Positions 6,632 through 14,011 of a stretch of 18,696 bases of DNA are shown here, piece after piece. The position numbers and the translations under genes are program-made. How positions within the stretch are numbered: position 1 is the first letter of the stretch; each line of letters begins with the position of its first letter. The notes beneath the pieces were generated by a model that searched no databases, had not been told where the DNA came from, and was given only the letters and a program-made list of their open reading frames with translations. Source of the stretch: JBOHRE01 sp050732635. GTDB taxonomy: Bacteria; Gemmatimonadota; Gemmatimonadetes; Longimicrobiales; RSA9. Location: the NCBI GenBank assembly GCA_050732635.1, contig JBOHRE010000066.1, positions 1-18,696 of the forward strand. The letters are read 5' to 3'.

Positions 6632-7738
6632 ATGCCAACCGCAACGAAGGATTACTACCAGACGCTGGGTGTGAACGAGGCCGCCAGTGGGGAGGAGATC
6701 AAGAAGGCGTACCGCAAACTGGCCAAGCAGTACCACCCCGATGCGAATCCGAACGATCCACAGGCGGCCGAACGGTTCAAGGAAGTCGGCGAGGCCTATG
6801 CGGTGCTGTCGGATCCGGAAAAACGCAAGCAGTACGATCAGATGCGCAAGCTCGGGCCGCTGGGTGGCATGGGCGCATGGCGGACCCAGACCGGCACGGC
6901 GGGGGAGGGCCCCGACAGCTTTCGCTTCTCGTTCGAGGATCTCGGCGATTTCGGTGGTCTCGGTGACATCTTCAGTTCGATCTTCGACCGCGGCCGGCGC
7001 ACGCGTTCGCGTCCCGGCGCCGAGCGCGGCCGCAACGTCGAATACACGGTCGAGATCCCGCTCAAGGTGGCCGCTCGGGGCGGCAAGGTCACGTTGCGGA
7101 TCCCCATGGTCGATGCGTGTTCCACCTGCAATGGTAGTGGCAGCGCTCCTGGTAGTCGGCCACAACCGTGTCCGGAATGCAAAGGCACTGGTGTGGTTTC
7201 GTTCGGCAAGGGCGGCTTCGCCGTGCAGCGGCCCTGTCCGGCCTGTTACGGGCGCGGCCACATCCCGAGTGAGCCGTGCCCGACGTGCAGTGGCACCGGC
7301 CAGGTGCGGCAGGAGCGGCAGATCCTGCTTTCGGTTCCGGCGGGCGTGGATACCGGCTCGAAGCTGCGCCTCAGCGGACAGGGTGAACGGGGTGGCGCGA
7401 ACGCCGGCGACCTGCTGATCACCTTCCGCGTCCTGCCCGACCCCTTCTTCCGGCGCGAAGGCCTCGACCTGTACTGCACCGTGCCGATCAACGTGGCGCA
7501 GGCCACGCTCGGGTCCAGGCTGCGGGTGCGAACCGTCGACGGCCGCAAGCTCGAGCTTCGGGTGCCGCCCGGAACGCAGTCCGGCACGAAGTTTCGGATC
7601 GCGGGGCAGGGCGTCGAAAAGGCGGGCCGGCGCGGAGATCAATTCGTGCAGGTCAAGATTTCGGTGCCGGACAAGCTGGACGAGGACGAGGAGCGCCTGA
7701 TGCGCGAGTTCGCCCAGGCCGCGGGCCTGAGATACTGA
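6632..7738 (+). CDS. dnaJ: Chaperone protein DnaJ (type I, with zinc fingers)
   Basis: The product is 368 aa, starting 3 nt after the grpE stop. The J domain (6-70) has the essential HPD motif at 35-37. A short Gly/Phe-rich linker (about 74-121, including FSFEDLGDFGGLGDIFSSIF) follows. The cysteine-rich domain contains all four CxxCxGxG repeats (163-170, 180-187, 202-209, 216-223), so both zinc sites are intact. Two C-terminal beta domains hold the client-binding surfaces, and the C-terminal tail is the dimerisation region. DnaJ delivers unfolded clients to DnaK and stimulates its ATPase. No strong ribosome binding site precedes the ATG, consistent with coupling to grpE. This is a full type I DnaJ, not the zinc-less CbpA form. 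Confidence 0.97.
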   Translation: MPTATKDYYQTLGVNEAASGEEIKKAYRKLAKQYHPDANPNDPQAAERFKEVGEAYAVLSDPEKRKQYDQMRKLGPLGGMGAWRTQTGTAGEGPDSFRFSFEDLGDFGGLGDIFSSIFDRGRRTRSRPGAERGRNVEYTVEIPLKVAARGGKVTLRIPMVDACSTCNGSGSAPGSRPQPCPECKGTGVVSFGKGGFAVQRPCPACYGRGHIPSEPCPTCSGTGQVRQERQILLSVPAGVDTGSKLRLSGQGERGGANAGDLLITFRVLPDPFFRREGLDLYCTVPINVAQATLGSRLRVRTVDGRKLELRVPPGTQSGTKFRIAGQGVEKAGRRGDQFVQVKISVPDKLDEDEERLMREFAQAAGLRY

Positions 7739-7748
7739 CCTTCGGACC

Positions 7749-7982
7749 ATGGCGAGGACCTTCCTGGATCACGACCTGCAGACCTGGGAGGTCTACGCAT
7801 CGAGTGGCGACTTCGGCTACGCCGACCCAGCGAGGCTGGTCTTCAACTGTCTGACGAGTCGTGGACAGCGACCGCGCTACATCCGCTGGGACGGCGGCCA
7901 GACCGACGCCGCACGCCAGGCGGCGACCGCCGCGCCGGAGCAGCTGAGCGCCCTGCTCGAGCACGCGCGAGAAGTCGACTAA
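7749..7982 (+). CDS. Hypothetical 77-aa protein downstream of dnaJ
   Basis: This small gene begins 10 nt after dnaJ on the same strand and has strong third-position GC, so it is probably real and co-transcribed. The product opens with ARTFLDHDLQTWEVYASSGD, a strand-like aromatic segment, followed by GYADPARLVFNCLTSRG, a basic RYIRWDGG turn and a helical Ala-rich tail with QLSALLEHA. There is no signal peptide and no membrane segment; it has a single Cys. I recognise no family. The Trp/Tyr-containing strands followed by a helix suggest a small compact alpha/beta domain. No clear ribosome binding site is visible. Its TAA overlaps the TAG of mnmA on the opposite strand. A link to chaperone function is suggested only by position. 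Confidence 0.7.
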   Translation: MARTFLDHDLQTWEVYASSGDFGYADPARLVFNCLTSRGQRPRYIRWDGGQTDAARQAATAAPEQLSALLEHAREVD

Positions 7983-9076
7983 GCGGGCTGGGCTCCGCGG
8001 ATCCGGCCGCCCCCGAGCAATCGTTCGCCGATGTAGATGGCGCCGGACTGGCCAGGCGTCACGGCGCGCTGCGGCTGCTCGAGCCGCAGCGCGATGGACG
8101 CGGAGTCGATGGATTCGACGCGCGCGGGTACCGCGCGGGCTCGGTGTCGCAGCTGGACCTCGACTCTGGCGCCTGCGCTGGGCGAATCAGCCAGCCAGTT
8201 CAGGTCGCCGAGCTGCACCTCGGTGCGATACAGCTCCTCTTCGCTGCCGACCACGACCTCGCGTGTTCCGGGCCGCACGCCGATGACGTACAGCGCGCGG
8301 CTGCGGCCGCCGCCCAGACCGCGGCGCTGACCCACCGTGTAGCGTGCATACCCGCTGTGCTCGCCCACGACGTCGCCCGTGGACGTGACCACTGCGCCCG
8401 GCTGGAGCGCGGCATGCGCTGCGCCCAATCGCTGCGTGAGCACATCGCCATAGTCGCCGCTTGGCACGAAGCAGATTTCCTGCGATTCCGGCTTCTCGGC
8501 GGTCTCCAGATCCAGCTTTCGTGCCTGCTCGCGCACGGCCGACTTGTGCAATGCGCCGACCGGGAAGGTCAGGCGTGGGAGCACTTCGGCAGGGACACCC
8601 CACAGGAAGTAGCTCTGATCCTTGTTCGCATCGAGGCCCCGGAGGAGTCGTGTGCTCGTTGTCGTAGCGCTGGTCCTCGCGTAGTGGCCCGTGGCGATCG
8701 CATCGGCGCCGAGCAGCCGGCCCTTCCGCAACAGGTCAGGAATCTTTGTGTTCGAGTTGCAGCGCACGCACGGATTGGGAGTGCGGCCCGCAGCGTACTC
8801 GCCGACGAAGTCATCGATGACGTCACGGGTGAAGGACGCCTCCATATCGAAGAGGTAGTGTGGAATCCCGAGGCGGTGGCACACAGCCCGTGCGTCCAGG
8901 ATGCCGTCGAGACCGCAGCAGGTACGGCCGTGCGCCGGCGTCTCCTGGTAGCAGAACGTCTTCATGGTGGCGCCGATCACCTCGTGACCCTGCGCCACGA
9001 GCAGCGCCGCGGCGACGGACGAGTCCACACCCCCTGACATCGCGACCAAGACGGTCATGCGGTCCTTCGACTTCAT
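7979..9076 (-). CDS. mnmA: tRNA-specific 2-thiouridylase MnmA
   Basis: The product is 365 aa from an ATG at 9076 with AGGAG 11 nt upstream; a second ATG six codons in (9058) is an alternative. It has the PP-loop SGGVDSS (14-20), the conserved TGHYAR (129-134) and SQEICFVPSGDYG (198-210). Cys106 (NPCVRCN) and Cys202 are the equivalents of the two catalytic cysteines of the E. coli enzyme (C102 and C199). Position 103 is Cys where E. coli has Asp99, giving a CxxC plus C arrangement. A further cysteine-rich stretch lies at 42-66 (C42, C53, C54, C66). MnmA adenylates and thiolates U34 of Lys, Glu and Gln tRNAs. It lies 30 nt after a cysteine desulfurase gene on the same strand, the likely sulfur donor. 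Confidence 0.96.
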   Translation of the reverse strand: MKSKDRMTVLVAMSGGVDSSVAAALLVAQGHEVIGATMKTFCYQETPAHGRTCCGLDGILDARAVCHRLGIPHYLFDMEASFTRDVIDDFVGEYAAGRTPNPCVRCNSNTKIPDLLRKGRLLGADAIATGHYARTSATTTSTRLLRGLDANKDQSYFLWGVPAEVLPRLTFPVGALHKSAVREQARKLDLETAEKPESQEICFVPSGDYGDVLTQRLGAAHAALQPGAVVTSTGDVVGEHSGYARYTVGQRRGLGGGRSRALYVIGVRPGTREVVVGSEEELYRTEVQLGDLNWLADSPSAGARVEVQLRHRARAVPARVESIDSASIALRLEQPQRAVTPGQSGAIYIGERLLGGGRIRGAQPA

Positions 9077-9106
9077 GCGCAGATTAGCTCCTGCCGTTCG
9101 CCGCAG

Positions 9107-10261
9107 CTAGACGGCAGAAAGGGAACGAATGCGGTCGACGATCCGCGGCACGCGTGCGACTGCTTCGTCGATCTCCTGGGCTGTCGTCGTGCGGCCGAAC
9201 GAAAACCGGATCCACGCCTCGCCCTCCGCCGGACGGCCGATCGCGACCAGCACATGACTCGGCTCGACGCCGCCGCTCTGGCACGCCGAGCCGCCCGACG
9301 CGGCGATCCCCTCCATGTCGAGGGCGATCAACGCGGCCTCCTGATCGAGGCCCGGCAACGAGAGGTTCAGGACATGCGGTGCGCGTTCACCACCACCGTT
9401 CACCACCGCATCCGGAAGCGCACCACAGAGGCCCTGCTCCAGCCGGTCGCGCAGCGCGGCAAGACGTATCGCCTCCGCCGCCTGCTCCGTCGCGCCGAGC
9501 TCGACGGCCACCGACATCGCAACGGCTGCAGCGACGTTCTGCGTCCCCGGACGCAGCCCGGCTTCCTGCCCTCCCCCGTGGCAGATGGGCGAGACTTCAA
9601 CGCCGCGACGCAGGTAGAGCACGCCGACGCCCTTCGGCGCGCCGATCTTGTGCCCGCTGAGTGCGAGCATGTCGACAGCCGTTTCGTCGACGCGGACCCG
9701 GAGCTTGCCGAACGCCTGCACGGCATCGGTATGAAACGCCACGCCGGCCGCCTTGCAGCGCTCGGCCAGAACCGGGATCGGCTGCACGACGCCGATCTCG
9801 TTGTTCACCCACATCACGGAGACGACGGCCGGATGCGCGTCGATTACTTCATCGAGCGCGCTCGGGTCGACGTGTCCGGTTTCGTCGACGGCGAGCAGGG
9901 TCACGTCGCCGCCCTCGGCTGCGACTGCATCCGCGGCCGCGAGCACCGCCTTGTGCTCGATGGCGGAGCAGACGACGCCGCCCACGCCGCCGGGCCTCGT
10001 TCGCAGCGCCCGCGCGCGGCCGACCACCGCGATGTTGTCCGCCTCCGTGCCGCAGCCGGTGAAGTAGATCTCCTCGCGTGCCGCGCCCAGAGCGCTCGCC
10101 ACCCGCTGCCTCGCCTGCTCCAGCGCCACACGCGCCTCACGACCCCAGCGGTGTGGGCTGTTGGGATTGCCGAAGCAGTCGGCCAGGTATGGCGCCATTG
10201 CCTCGGCCGCCTCCGGTCGCAGCGGCGTCGTCGCTGCGTGATCGAGGTAGATTCCGGTCAT
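9107..10261 (-). CDS. Cysteine desulfurase (NifS/IscS family)
   Basis: The product is 384 aa with GGAG 6 nt before the ATG at 10261. It opens with IYLDHAATTPLRPEA, the standard N-terminus of the class V aminotransferase family. Lys205 in LSGHKIGAPKG binds pyridoxal phosphate, with Asp179 and His103 as cofactor-site partners. Cys327 in GGSACQSG is the persulfide-forming cysteine, in a NifS/IscS-type mobile loop rather than the SufS type. GLRPGTQN (235-242) is the usual Arg-containing substrate-site motif. It converts cysteine to alanine and hands sulfur to acceptors. It is the first gene of a pair with mnmA, so tRNA thiolation is its most direct job here; a role in iron-sulfur cluster assembly is also possible, though no iscU or other scaffold gene is nearby. 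Confidence 0.94.
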   Translation of the reverse strand: MTGIYLDHAATTPLRPEAAEAMAPYLADCFGNPNSPHRWGREARVALEQARQRVASALGAAREEIYFTGCGTEADNIAVVGRARALRTRPGGVGGVVCSAIEHKAVLAAADAVAAEGGDVTLLAVDETGHVDPSALDEVIDAHPAVVSVMWVNNEIGVVQPIPVLAERCKAAGVAFHTDAVQAFGKLRVRVDETAVDMLALSGHKIGAPKGVGVLYLRRGVEVSPICHGGGQEAGLRPGTQNVAAAVAMSVAVELGATEQAAEAIRLAALRDRLEQGLCGALPDAVVNGGGERAPHVLNLSLPGLDQEAALIALDMEGIAASGGSACQSGGVEPSHVLVAIGRPAEGEAWIRFSFGRTTTAQEIDEAVARVPRIVDRIRSLSAV

Positions 10262-10409
10262 CGCTGTCTCCGTCGGCCCCGCAGGTCGCGAAGCCCCGCA
10301 ATATAACCCGCCGGGAGGTCACGGGTCCGCCTGCCGCCCTGTCCCCGCCGACATCGTCGCGCTAGTTTACGTGTACCCGTTGTCCTCGTGCGACCCTGTC
10401 ATCCCTGCC
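10262..10409. promoter_or_regulatory. Divergent intergenic region between the desulfurase and the HIRAN-like gene
   Basis: This 148-nt spacer separates two divergently read genes and should hold promoters for both. An AT-rich patch at 10299-10307 reads TTATATT on the minus strand and is a plausible -10 element for the desulfurase-mnmA unit, though no matching -35 hexamer was found at 16-18 nt. A TAGTTT at 10363-10368 is a weak plus-strand candidate. No operator-like palindrome was seen. Confidence 0.4.
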
Positions 10410-10784
10410 ATGAGTCAGTTCGCCTCGACGATCCAGCAGGCGCCGCCACCATGCTTCCGCGCCACCGTGCATGGCACCGTATTCTGCGACCGCTCGAAGC
10501 AGGTCGATCGCCTGGAAGAGGGCGAGGAGGTGCTGTTGCTACCGGACCCACCGGGCCAGGACGATCCGGCCGTCTGGGTGCATCACCGTGAGGGTGACCT
10601 GATCGGGCACCTGCCCCCCGAAATCGGCAGCTGGCTGGTTCCCTGGATCCGGCGCGGCGGCTGCGCGACGGCCCATACGCTGCGGGTATCCGGGCGCGAC
10701 GTGCCGAGCTGGAGGCGACTGCTGATCGAGGTGCAGTGCTCCGGCGCCGGGCACGCGAACGCCGCGGGCGGGCGCCACCAGTAG
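10410..10784 (+). CDS. Small HIRAN-like domain protein
   Basis: The product is 124 aa from the ATG at 10410; the frame is open back to a GTG at 10371, and neither start has a clear ribosome binding site. The middle resembles a HIRAN domain: a strand region (RATVHGTVFCDRS), then LEEGEEVLLLPDPPGQDDPAVWV and GDLIGHLPPEIGSWLVPWI, which parallels the family pattern of a P-x-N/D-x-x-D motif, a conserved aliphatic residue, then iGyLP and a helix. In eukaryotic HLTF this domain binds 3' DNA ends; single-domain bacterial versions are mostly uncharacterised. The last ~15 residues (GHANAAGGRHQ) look disordered. The gene stands alone between a divergent pair upstream and a convergent operon 15 nt downstream. 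The domain call is by eye. Confidence 0.55.
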   Translation: MSQFASTIQQAPPPCFRATVHGTVFCDRSKQVDRLEEGEEVLLLPDPPGQDDPAVWVHHREGDLIGHLPPEIGSWLVPWIRRGGCATAHTLRVSGRDVPSWRRLLIEVQCSGAGHANAAGGRHQ

Positions 10785-10799
10785 CTGCAAGGTGTCCGC

Positions 10800-11525
10800 C
10801 TAGAGGCTGCGCACGTCCAGTCGAACCACGTCACCGACCGCCAACGTCTCTCGCGTCCAGAACGGCTCGCCGTAGGGGCGTCGAATCCAGGAGCCATAAT
10901 GTGCCGCGTGCGCGAGGATCTGATCGCGCAGTGCACGATCCCCGCCGCCGAAGATGTCGCCCGCCCAGGTACGTCCCTCGAACTGCGTACGATAGGCAAA
11001 GATCGCATCGAGCTTCCTCTCGATCTGCTCGCTCACATCCACCACGAACGTCGGCCGCGTATGGGACTCATCGTACGCCAACGCATAAAGCAGTTTCACC
11101 GGCCGGTACGGATCGCCCGAAATCTCCGACCGCCTCAGACCGGCGATGAAACACGCATCATAAGCCAGTTGCCTTGCGATCCGGTGGTCCGGATGCCGGC
11201 CGCCCGGGCCGTGCAGGATCACCGTGGTGGGCCGCAGCTCGCGCAGCATGGCGGCAAGACGAGCCCGCGCCGCCGGTGTGTTCTCCAGCGCAGCGTCGGG
11301 GAGTCCAGCGTTACGACGGATGGCCAGGCCGAGGATCTCCGCGGCAGCCAGTGCTTCCTTCGCCCGGCCCGCTGCATCGCCCCACGATCCGGCCTCGCCC
11401 CCGGTCAGGTCGAGGATGCCGGTGCGGTATCCCTGATCCGCGGCACGCAACAGGACGCCGCCACAGTGCAGCTCGGCATCATCAGGGTGCGCCGCGATGG
11501 CCAGCAGGTCGAGCGGCTCGCTCAC
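10800..11525 (-). CDS. bshB1: LmbE/PIG-L family deacetylase, BshB1-like (bacillithiol pathway)
   Basis: The product is 241 aa from a GTG at 11525 that overlaps the stop of the upstream permease (GTGA). The zinc-binding AHPDD motif (His13, Asp16) and the second motif HPDH with His114 are both present. Features specific to the BshB1 branch include DLTGGEAGSWG (39-49), AAAEILGLAIRRNAGLPD (60-77), DACFIAGLRR (123-132) and PTFVVDVSEQIERKLDAI followed by YRTQFEG. BshB1 removes the acetyl group from GlcNAc-malate to give GlcN-malate in bacillithiol synthesis. Members of the same fold (Bca) instead cleave bacillithiol S-conjugates. The genes bshA and bshC are not in the window. It is the last gene of an efflux operon, an unusual setting that makes the amidase alternative worth considering. 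Confidence 0.85.
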   Translation of the reverse strand: MSEPLDLLAIAAHPDDAELHCGGVLLRAADQGYRTGILDLTGGEAGSWGDAAGRAKEALAAAEILGLAIRRNAGLPDAALENTPAARARLAAMLRELRPTTVILHGPGGRHPDHRIARQLAYDACFIAGLRRSEISGDPYRPVKLLYALAYDESHTRPTFVVDVSEQIERKLDAIFAYRTQFEGRTWAGDIFGGGDRALRDQILAHAAHYGSWIRRPYGEPFWTRETLAVGDVVRLDVRSL

Positions 11526-12763
11526 TCGTAGCGCAGGGCGACGACCGGATCGAGGCGCGAAGCGCGCCACGCCGGCCAGAGACCGAAGAAGACGCCGGCG
11601 ACGGCCGCCATGATCAGCGCCGCCACCACGGCGCCCAATGGCACCGCGGCCGGGATCGGCGTGGTCGACGCGATCAGCAGCGCGCCACTGGCGCCGAGCA
11701 GCATCCCGATCATGCTTCCGATCAGGGTGAGCGTGACCGCTTCGACCAGGAACTGCCACAGGATCTCGCGACGCGTTGCGCCCAGCGCTTTCCTGATGCC
11801 GATCTCTCGCGTCCGCTCGGTGACCGCGATCATCATGATTGCGACCACGCCGACACCGCCGACCATCAGAGCGACGGAGGAGAGCGCGATCATGACCAGG
11901 AAAAAGACGCCGGTGATCTGATTGAATGTGTTGAGCATCTCATCCTGACGGACCACGGCGAAGTTGTTGGGCTCGCCAGTGCGCAGACCGCGGCTCGTGC
12001 GCAGCGCGGCAACCACCTGATCGATTGCATCCTGCTGCGTGGCGTGGGCCGTCGGCACGACCAGAATGCTCAGCCACTCGTCGGTCGCGTCGAGGTACTT
12101 CAGCGCCGCCGTGTAGGGCACGATCGCAAAGTTGCGGATCACGCTCGCGAACACGTTCGCAGACATGTCGAACACGCCCACCACGGTGAACGCGCTGCCG
12201 TTGATGCGCACGCCGCGCCCGATCGGCGAGAGAGGCCCGAACAGCTCGCTGGCCAGGTGCGTGGAAAGCACCACGACGGGTCGCGCAGCGCGTACTTCAG
12301 CCGGAAGAAAGTTGCGTCCGGCATCGAAGGTGCCGCTGGAGAACGCGTTCCAGCCCTCGCCGTTGGCCGAGATCTGCACCCCGCCGACCCGATCGCTGCC
12401 CACACTGAAATCCCCATTCAGATCGAAATCCACGATCGTGGAGGCGATCCGGTCCAACCGTTCGATCGAGCGCGCTTCGGCCGCGGTCAAGGGCGGGTTG
12501 CGCTCCCACGGCGGTGGGCCATCGCTGCTCACCCGTGCTTCATTGAAGTTGTAACGCACGACGATGAAGTTCTTGGGCCCGATCGCCTCCAGCTCGCTGA
12601 GCACGCTGCCGCGAATGCCGCCGATCATGGCGCTCATCGCCATGACCGTGGCGACGCCGATGACGATCCCGAGGATGGTGAGCGCGGAGCGGAACTTGTT
12701 GGCACGGAGCTGATCGATGGCGAGTCGGACGCCTTCGTAGACGCTGCCCGCGTTCATCTTCAT
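11522..12763 (-). CDS. MacB-type ABC transporter permease (second of two, no ATPase domain)
   Basis: The product is 413 aa. It has one N-terminal membrane segment (LTILGIVIGVATVMAMSAMI, about 28-47), a MacB_PCD-type periplasmic domain of roughly 230 residues, and a C-terminal FtsX domain with three membrane segments. The coupling-helix motif ERTREIGIRKALGATRREI precedes the FtsX segments, and the C-terminus is ASRLDPVVALRYE, a MacB-family ending. There is no N-terminal nucleotide-binding domain; full MacB is about 650 aa. An AGGA lies 7 nt before the ATG, 3 nt after the stop of the sister permease, and its own stop overlaps bshB1. MacB-type permeases move substrates by mechanotransmission between adaptor and outer-membrane channel. 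It probably forms a heterodimer with the upstream permease. Confidence 0.92.
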   Translation of the reverse strand: MKMNAGSVYEGVRLAIDQLRANKFRSALTILGIVIGVATVMAMSAMIGGIRGSVLSELEAIGPKNFIVVRYNFNEARVSSDGPPPWERNPPLTAAEARSIERLDRIASTIVDFDLNGDFSVGSDRVGGVQISANGEGWNAFSSGTFDAGRNFLPAEVRAARPVVVLSTHLASELFGPLSPIGRGVRINGSAFTVVGVFDMSANVFASVIRNFAIVPYTAALKYLDATDEWLSILVVPTAHATQQDAIDQVVAALRTSRGLRTGEPNNFAVVRQDEMLNTFNQITGVFFLVMIALSSVALMVGGVGVVAIMMIAVTERTREIGIRKALGATRREILWQFLVEAVTLTLIGSMIGMLLGASGALLIASTTPIPAAVPLGAVVAALIMAAVAGVFFGLWPAWRASRLDPVVALRYE

Positions 12764-12766
12764 GAC

Positions 12767-14008
12767 TTATTCCTGGCGGAGCGCGACGACCGGATCGAGA
12801 CGGCTCGCGCGCGAGGCCGGATAGATCCCGGCCACGATGCCGACGCCCATGCCGAGGGCCGCGGCCACGAGCATCCAGATCGGCGCAATGGTCGCCGGCA
12901 GCGGCGAAAGGGCCTGGACCAGCTTGGCCAGCAGGATTCCGAGGACGATGCCGAGCGCAGCGCCGCCGGTGGACAGCACGGCCGACTCGATCAGCACCTG
13001 AAAGACAATGTCGCGCCGCTTCGCGCCCAGCGCCTTGCGGATGCCGATCTCGCGCGTGCGTTCCGCCACCGAGACCAGCATGATGTTCATGATGACCATG
13101 CCGCCAACGACCAGTGCGATGGCTACCAGACCGGGGAACGCGATGTAGAGGATGCGGCTGATCCGTGTCCAGAACGACATTGACTCCTCGGCTGTTTCGA
13201 GCTCGAAGTCGTTTGCCTCAGCCGGCCGGAGGCGATGCCGTGCGCGCAGAATCGATTCGAGCTCGAGCATGGCGCGCTCCATGTCCTCGGTTCGTTCGGT
13301 ACGCACCAGGATCTCATCGACGGTCCCGAGCGGACCGGTTGCCCGCGCCAGCGGCGAGCGCGCGGGCGCGATCGCGCGATTGTCCAGGGGCATGTCGAAC
13401 AGCGAGCCCTGAGCCTTCAGCACACCGATCACATGAAACCGCTGGCCGTTGACGCGCACGCTGCGACCCAGCGGATTACGTGTGCCGAACAGCTTTTCGG
13501 CGGTCTCAGCGCCGAGCACGACGACCGCCGAGCCCTCGCGGTCTTCGAGCGCGTTGAACAGACGGCCACGGCCGATGTCGTACTCGCGAATACGGAAGAA
13601 ATCCGCGGAGCTGGCTGTGATCCAGACGTTCTCTACCTCCACGCCATCATCGGAGCGGACGTGTCCGCCCGCGTCGCTGGCCACGGCGACGAGCGCAGGT
13701 ATGCCTAGCCGTGCCGTGATCGCCTCGGCGTCCTCGAGCCGCAGGCGTGGGCGACGGTCCCACGCGCGGCGCTGTTCGGTCGACGGGTTCATGACCACGG
13801 AGGGCTGACGCCGGACGGTAATCGTGTTCAACCCGTAGACCTGTCTCGCGAAATCCTCCTCCATGTACCGGTTCATGCCCTCGATGACGCTCACGACCGT
13901 CATCAGGAACATGGCACCGATGAGCACGCCGATAACGGCGAAGAAGCTCTTTAGCTTCTGTGAGCGGATCTGCCGGAGCGCGAGACCGACGCCGTCGAAG
14001 CGTCGCAT
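12767..14008 (-). CDS. MacB-type ABC transporter permease (first of two, no ATPase domain)
   Basis: The product is 413 aa, coincidentally the same length as its neighbour and clearly paralogous. Architecture: an N-terminal membrane segment (FFAVIGVLIGAMFLMTVVSV, about 22-41), a MacB_PCD periplasmic domain, then FtsX with three membrane segments. It has ERTREIGIRKALGAKRRDI as coupling helix and ends ASRLDPVVALRQE. Sequence identity to the second permease is confined mostly to the terminal FtsX parts; the periplasmic domains differ, so the duplication is old. The gene starts 3 nt after the adaptor gene without a strong ribosome binding site, which implies translational coupling. No Walker A or ABC signature occurs in this or any adjacent gene. 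The transported compound cannot be inferred. Confidence 0.92.
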   Translation of the reverse strand: MRRFDGVGLALRQIRSQKLKSFFAVIGVLIGAMFLMTVVSVIEGMNRYMEEDFARQVYGLNTITVRRQPSVVMNPSTEQRRAWDRRPRLRLEDAEAITARLGIPALVAVASDAGGHVRSDDGVEVENVWITASSADFFRIREYDIGRGRLFNALEDREGSAVVVLGAETAEKLFGTRNPLGRSVRVNGQRFHVIGVLKAQGSLFDMPLDNRAIAPARSPLARATGPLGTVDEILVRTERTEDMERAMLELESILRARHRLRPAEANDFELETAEESMSFWTRISRILYIAFPGLVAIALVVGGMVIMNIMLVSVAERTREIGIRKALGAKRRDIVFQVLIESAVLSTGGAALGIVLGILLAKLVQALSPLPATIAPIWMLVAAALGMGVGIVAGIYPASRASRLDPVVALRQE

Positions 14009-14011
14009 GAA

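Noticed and set aside
5912..7750. 612-codon open frame on the minus strand, antisense to grpE and dnaJ
   Set aside because: It lies fully opposite two certain genes, has Arg/His/Leu-rich low-quality composition and no recognisable domain. Long antisense frames are common in GC-rich DNA.
10785..10799. Terminator between the convergent HIRAN-like gene and bshB1
   Set aside because: Only 15 nt separate the stop codons and no inverted repeat is present.
11174..13183. 669-codon plus-strand open frame across bshB1 and both permeases
   Set aside because: It is antisense to three well-supported genes and its product is an Arg/His/Asp-rich string without domains, typical of a shadow of high-GC coding sequence.
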